Assembly (NCBI GenBank): GCA_021029095.1
Contig: JAJOHG010000558.1
Location: forward strand, 1-14,281
Direction: 5' to 3'
DNA: 14,281 nt
Source: Phellopilus nigrolimitatus
Lineage: Eukaryota > Basidiomycota > Agaricomycetes > Hymenochaetales > Hymenochaetaceae
The position numbers were made by a program, and so were the translations under genes. This document shows positions 11,354 to 14,281 of the stretch, one piece after another. Numbering within the stretch: position 1 is the stretch's first letter; every line of letters begins with the position of its first letter. Below the pieces are notes generated by a model that searched no databases, was not told where the DNA came from, and saw only the letters and a list, made by a program, of their open reading frames with translations.

Positions 11354-13736
11354 ATGATCCAGGATGATTCAGACATGTCCAACCCGTTTACGAAGTTTTT
11401 CAGAAACGAATCCAGTTTTGCTCCCCCGATATCCGGCCAGTAGTGGCGACCGAGTCGGAAACATAGACGTGCGATGTAATCAGAAGTTGTTCATAATCGG
11501 AATGATCGAATCAACGCAGTATCACGAGCTTCAACTCACCCGACACAAGTTAAAATGGAATTTGCAGACAGGTAATGAAAATCCGCGTCAGAGACAAACA
11601 GACGTAGAAAGTTTGGTTCAGTTCCGATGTGTTTGAAACTCGGTGAGAACATGATCCAGGATGATTCAGACATGTCCAACCCGTTTACGAAGTTTTTCAG
11701 AAACGAATCCAGTTTTGCTCCCCCGATATCCGGCCAGTAGTGGCGACCGAGTCGGAAACATAGACGTGCGATGTAATCAGAAGTTGTTCATAATCGGAAT
11801 GATCGAATCAACGCAGTATCACGAGCTTCAACTCACCCGACACAAGTTAAAAATGGAATTGGCAGACAGGTAATGAAAATCCGCGTCAGAGACAAACAGA
11901 CGTAGAAAGTTTGGTTCAGTTCCGATGTGTTTGAAACTCGGTGAGAACATGATCCAGGATGATTCAGACAGTGTCCAACCCGTTTACGAAGTTTTTCAGA
12001 AACGAATCCAGTTTTGCTCCCCCGATATCCGGCCAGTAGTGGCGACCGAGTCGGAAACATAGACGTGTGATGTAATCAGAAGTTGTTCATAATCGGAATG
12101 ATCGAATCAACGCAGTATCACGAGCTTCAACTCACCCGACACAAGTTAAAATGGAATTTGCAGACAGGTAATGAAAATCCGCGTCAGAGACAAACAGACG
12201 TAGAAAGTTTGGTTCAGTTCCGATGTGTTTGAAACTCGGTGAGAACATGATCCAGGATGATTCAGACAGTGTCCAACCCGTTTACGAAGTTTTTTCAGAA
12301 ACGAATCCAGTTTTGCTCCCCCGATATCCGGCCAGTAGTGGCGACCGAGTTGGAAACATAGACGTGTGATGTAATCAGAAGTTGTTCATAATCGGAATGA
12401 TCGAATCAACGCAGTATCACGAGCTTCAACTCACCCGACACAAGTTAAAATGGAATTTGCAGACAGGTAATGAAAATCCGCGTCAGAGACAAACAGACGT
12501 AGAAAGTTTGGTTCAGTTCCGATGTGTTTGAAACTCGGTGAGAACATGATCCAGGATGATTCAGACGTGTCCAACCCGTTTACGAAGTTTTTAGAAACGA
12601 ATCCAGTTTTGCTCCCCCGATATCCGGCCAGTAGTGGCGACCGAGTTGGAAACATAGACGTGTGATGTAATCAGAAGTTGTTCATAATCGGAATGATCGA
12701 ATCAACGCAGTATCACGAGCTTCAATTCACCCGACACAAGTTAAAATGGAATTGGCAGACAGGTAATGAAAATCCGCGTCAGAGACAAACAGACGTAGAA
12801 AGTTTGGTTCAGTTCCGATGTGTTTGAAACTCGGTGAGAACATGATCCAGGATGATTCAGACGTGTCCAACCCGTTTACGAAGTTTTTTAGAAACGAATC
12901 CAGTTTTGCTCCCCCGATATCCGGCCAGTAGTGGCGACCGAGTTGGAAACATAGACGTGTGATGTAATCAGAAGTTGTTCATAATCGGAATGATCGAATC
13001 AACGCAGTATCACGAGCTTCAACTTCACCCGACACAAGTTAAAAATGGAATTGGCAGACAGGTAATGAAAATCCGCGTCAGAGACAAACAGACGTAGAAA
13101 GTTTGGTTCAGTTCCGATGTGTTTGAAACTCGGTGAGAACATGATCCAGGATGATTCAGACGTGTCCAACCCGTTTACGAAGTTTTTTAGAAACGAATCC
13201 AGTTTTGCTCCCCCGATATCCGGCCAGTAGTGGCGACCGAGTTGGAAACATAGACGTGTGATGTAATCAGAAGTTGTTCATAATCGGAATGATCGAATCA
13301 ACGCAGTATCACGAGCTTCAACTCACCCGACACAAGTTAAAAATGGAATTGGCAGACAGGTAATGAAAATCCGCGTCAGAGACAAACAGACGTAGAAAGT
13401 TTGGTTCAGTTCCGATGTGTTTGAAACTCGGTGAGAACATGATCCAGGATGATTCAGACATGTCCAACCCGTTTACGAAGTTTTTCAGAAACGAATCCAG
13501 TTTTGCTCCCCCGATATCCGGCCAGTAGTGGCGACCGAGTCGGAAACATAGACGTGTGATGTAATCAGAAGTTGTTCATAATCGGAATGATCGAATCAAC
13601 GCAGTATCACGAGCTTCAACTCACCCGACACAAGTTAAAAATGGAATTGGCAGACAGGTAATGAAAATCCGCGTCAGAGACAAACAGACGTAGAAAGTTT
13701 GGTTCAGTTCCGATGTGTTTGAAACTCGGTGAGAAC
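11354..13736 (+). repeat. Units 39-46, mixed block leading to the right edge
   Basis: Units 39-40 are C-C-C (four A; five A with AATTGGC). Unit 41 is C-C-T with AGTG and four A. Unit 42 is T-T-T-like with AGTG, four A and an extra T in TTTTTTCAG. Units 43-45 are T-T-T with GTG and AATTGGC. Unit 46 is C-C-T with ATG and AATTGGC. Unit 43 is short (296) from losing a T before AGAAACG, and has CAATTCACC. Unit 44 has an extra T in CAACTTCACC. Units 39-43 still roughly follow the C, C, then T order in phase with the higher-order repeat upstream. AATTGGC and GTG become common toward the edge. Confidence 0.75.
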
Positions 13737-13787
13737 ATGATCCAGGATGATTCAGACGTGTCCAACCCGTTTACGAAGTTTTTTCAG

Positions 13788-13954
13788 AAACGAATCCAGT
13801 TTTGCTCCCCCGATATCCGGCCAGTAGTGGCGACCGAGTCGGAAACATAGACGTGCGATGGAATCAGAAGTTGTTCATAATCGGAATGATCGAATCAACA
13901 CAGTATCGCCAGCTTCAACTCACCCGACACAAGTTAAAAATTGATTTTGCACAG
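13788..13954 (+). other. Exon-like segment in unit 47 (possible source exon or pseudoexon)
   Basis: Seen: GTTTTTTCAG ends at 13787, a good match to a eukaryotic 3' splice site, and CAG|GTAAGA at 13952-13960 is a near-ideal 5' splice site. The 167 bases between stay open in one frame for 55 codons, starting T-N-P-V-L-L-P-R-Y and ending H-K-L-K-I-D-F-A-Q. In the matching interior segment, amino-acid differences include R-Q to H-E and I-D to M-E, which are mild replacements. I do not recognise the protein family. Against function: the segment length is not a multiple of three, splicing to the same segment in the next unit would hit a stop, and many interior copies have TGA at site 4. If ever coding, it is probably a relic. 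It could also be chance. Confidence 0.25.
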
Positions 13955-13994
13955 GTAAGAAAGTCCCGATTCACGATTCAGAGACAGATGGCCA

Positions 13995-14026
13995 TATAAA
14001 ATTCCGTTGTGTTCCGATTCATTTGA
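13995..14026 (+). promoter_or_regulatory. TATA-like box with initiator-like sequence, edge-type unit
   Basis: TATAAAA lies at 13995-14001. TCATTT at 14019-14024 fits the arthropod-style initiator TCAKTY, with its A 26 bases after the first T of the box, slightly closer than the usual 30 or so. An ATG with A at -3 follows at 14041, opening a frame of only 29 codons. Interior units lack the TATA sequence. It is AT-rich enough to arise by chance, and there is no transcript evidence. Confidence 0.2.
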
Positions 14027-14040
14027 GACTCGGGGAGAAC

Positions 14041-14281
14041 ATGATCCAGGATGATTCAGACATGTCCAACCCGTTTACGAAGTTTTTCAGAAACGAATCC
14101 AGTTTTGCTCCCCCGATATCCGGCCAGTAGTGGCGACCGAGTCGGAAACATAGACGTGCGATGGAATCAGAAGTTGTTCATAATCGGAATGATCGAATCA
14201 ACACAGTATCGCCAGCTTCAACTCACCCGACACAAGTTAAAAATTGATTTTGCACAGGTAAGAAAGTCCCGATTCACGATC
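14041..14281 (+). repeat. Unit 48, edge-type unit, cut by window end
   Basis: The first 241 bases of a second edge-type unit. It agrees with unit 47 except for ATG versus GTG at site 1, one fewer T before CAG, and the final base (GATC versus GATT). The window stops 18 bases before the point where unit 47 runs into its TATA-like sequence. Confidence 0.9.
14091..14257 (+). other. Exon-like segment in unit 48
   Basis: The counterpart of the unit 47 segment, with the same 167-base length, the same 55-codon frame and the same CAG|GTAAGA donor at 14255-14263. The acceptor-like sequence is GTTTTTCAG ending at 14090. The intervening 13955-14090 would be a 136-base intron if the two were spliced together, but the reading frame would be lost at the join. 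Confidence 0.22.

Larger units (their letters stand above)
13737..14040 (+). repeat. Unit 47, edge-type unit (304 bp)
   Basis: The left part is like interior C-C-C units, with GTG at site 1 and an extra T in TTTTTTCAG. From 13858 it diverges: GATGGAATC (interior GATGTAATC), AACACAG, TATCGCCAG, AAAAATTGATTTTGCACAG followed by GTAAGA. The last 85 or so bases are largely different from interior units and contain CCATATAAAATTCC. The interior tail can still be aligned in patches (CAGAGACA, GTTCCGAT, GAGAAC), so the two forms share an ancestor. Confidence 0.9.
1..14281 (+). repeat. Tandem satellite array, ~298-bp unit, ~48 copies
   Basis: Every part of the window belongs to one direct repeat. The anchor ATGATCCAGG (ATGATCGAGG once, at 9578) starts at 46, 344, 643, 941, 1239, 1538, 1836, 2135, 2433, 2730, 3027, 3325, 3623, 3921, 4220, 4517, 4816, 5114, 5412, 5710, 6007, 6306, 6604, 6902, 7200, 7498, 7797, 8096, 8395, 8693, 8990, 9289, 9578, 9868, 10164, 10463, 10760, 11057, 11354, 11651, 11949, 12247, 12546, 12842, 13141, 13439, 13737 and 14041 (units 1-48). 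Spacing is mostly 297-299, with 289 and 290 for units 32-33, 296 for units 34 and 43, and 304 for unit 47. A typical unit is about 44% GC with 19 CpGs. Every copy keeps a GATATC (EcoRV) site about 74 bases after the anchor, so that enzyme should reduce the array to a ~298-bp band. Open frames inside units are not conserved across copies. The array meets both window edges, so its true size is unknown. Confidence 0.98.

Noticed and set aside
228..12655. Reverse-strand open frames of 70-82 codons in many units
   Set aside because: Antisense shadows of the same repeat. They appear or vanish with the indels, and I recognise no protein motif in them.
56..13999. Recurring 65-90 codon open frames on the + strand, one per unit, as a family of small genes
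   Set aside because: They are the same repeat read again and again. AGTG indels, TGA at site 4 and A-run changes break or alter the frame in many copies, and there is no separate promoter or termination for each. Kept only as exon-like segments in the edge units.
1..14281. CRISPR array
   Set aside because: The repeated unit is nearly 300 bases and nearly identical throughout; there are no short repeats separated by unique spacers.
14275..14281. Terminal GATC (unit 47 has GATT) as a cloning junction or true array boundary
   Set aside because: One differing base at the last position cannot separate a junction from a simple substitution or read-end error.

Overview
The whole 14,281-base window is one head-to-tail tandem array of a roughly 298-bp unit. 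There are about 48 copies: 47 complete, a 45-base tail of an earlier unit at the left edge, and a 241-base partial unit at the right edge. I see no unique DNA between copies, no intact protein gene, and no rRNA, tRNA, CRISPR array or transposase. The longest open frames are 65-90 codons. They recur once per unit and are broken by indels or stops in many copies, so I do not annotate them as genes.

The window looks like eukaryotic satellite DNA. Reasons: a long homogeneous array with no genes, about 44% GC by hand count of one unit, variant haplotypes arranged in a higher-order pattern, and substitutions concentrated at CpG sites as expected where CpG cytosines are methylated. Taxon and chromosomal position cannot be read from the sequence.

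Units are numbered from the conserved anchor ATGATCCAGG. Six marker sites separate the copies: (1) ATG, GTG or AGTG in CAGAC-x-TCC; (2) TTTCAG or TTTTAG; (3) GAGTCGG or GAGTTGG; (4) GTGCGATG or GTGTGATG; (5) four or five A before TGG; (6) AATTTGC or AATTGGC. Codes such as C-C-C or T-T-T give sites 2-4.

Layout: a chimeric edge unit (1-343); a mixed block (344-2432); a weakly ordered block (2433-3920); a pentameric higher-order repeat of about 1.49 kb (3921-9288); a short diverged pair of units (9289-9867); a graded transition (9868-11353); a second mixed block (11354-13736); and two edge-type units (13737-14281). The edge type differs from the interior type. It has a TATA-like box, a strong CAG|GTAAGA donor-like site and a 55-codon open segment after a TTTTTTCAG acceptor-like site. 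It may resemble the sequence from which the satellite arose, possibly an exon with its flanking intron. That origin is an inference. The left end of the window carries the same edge-type sequence.
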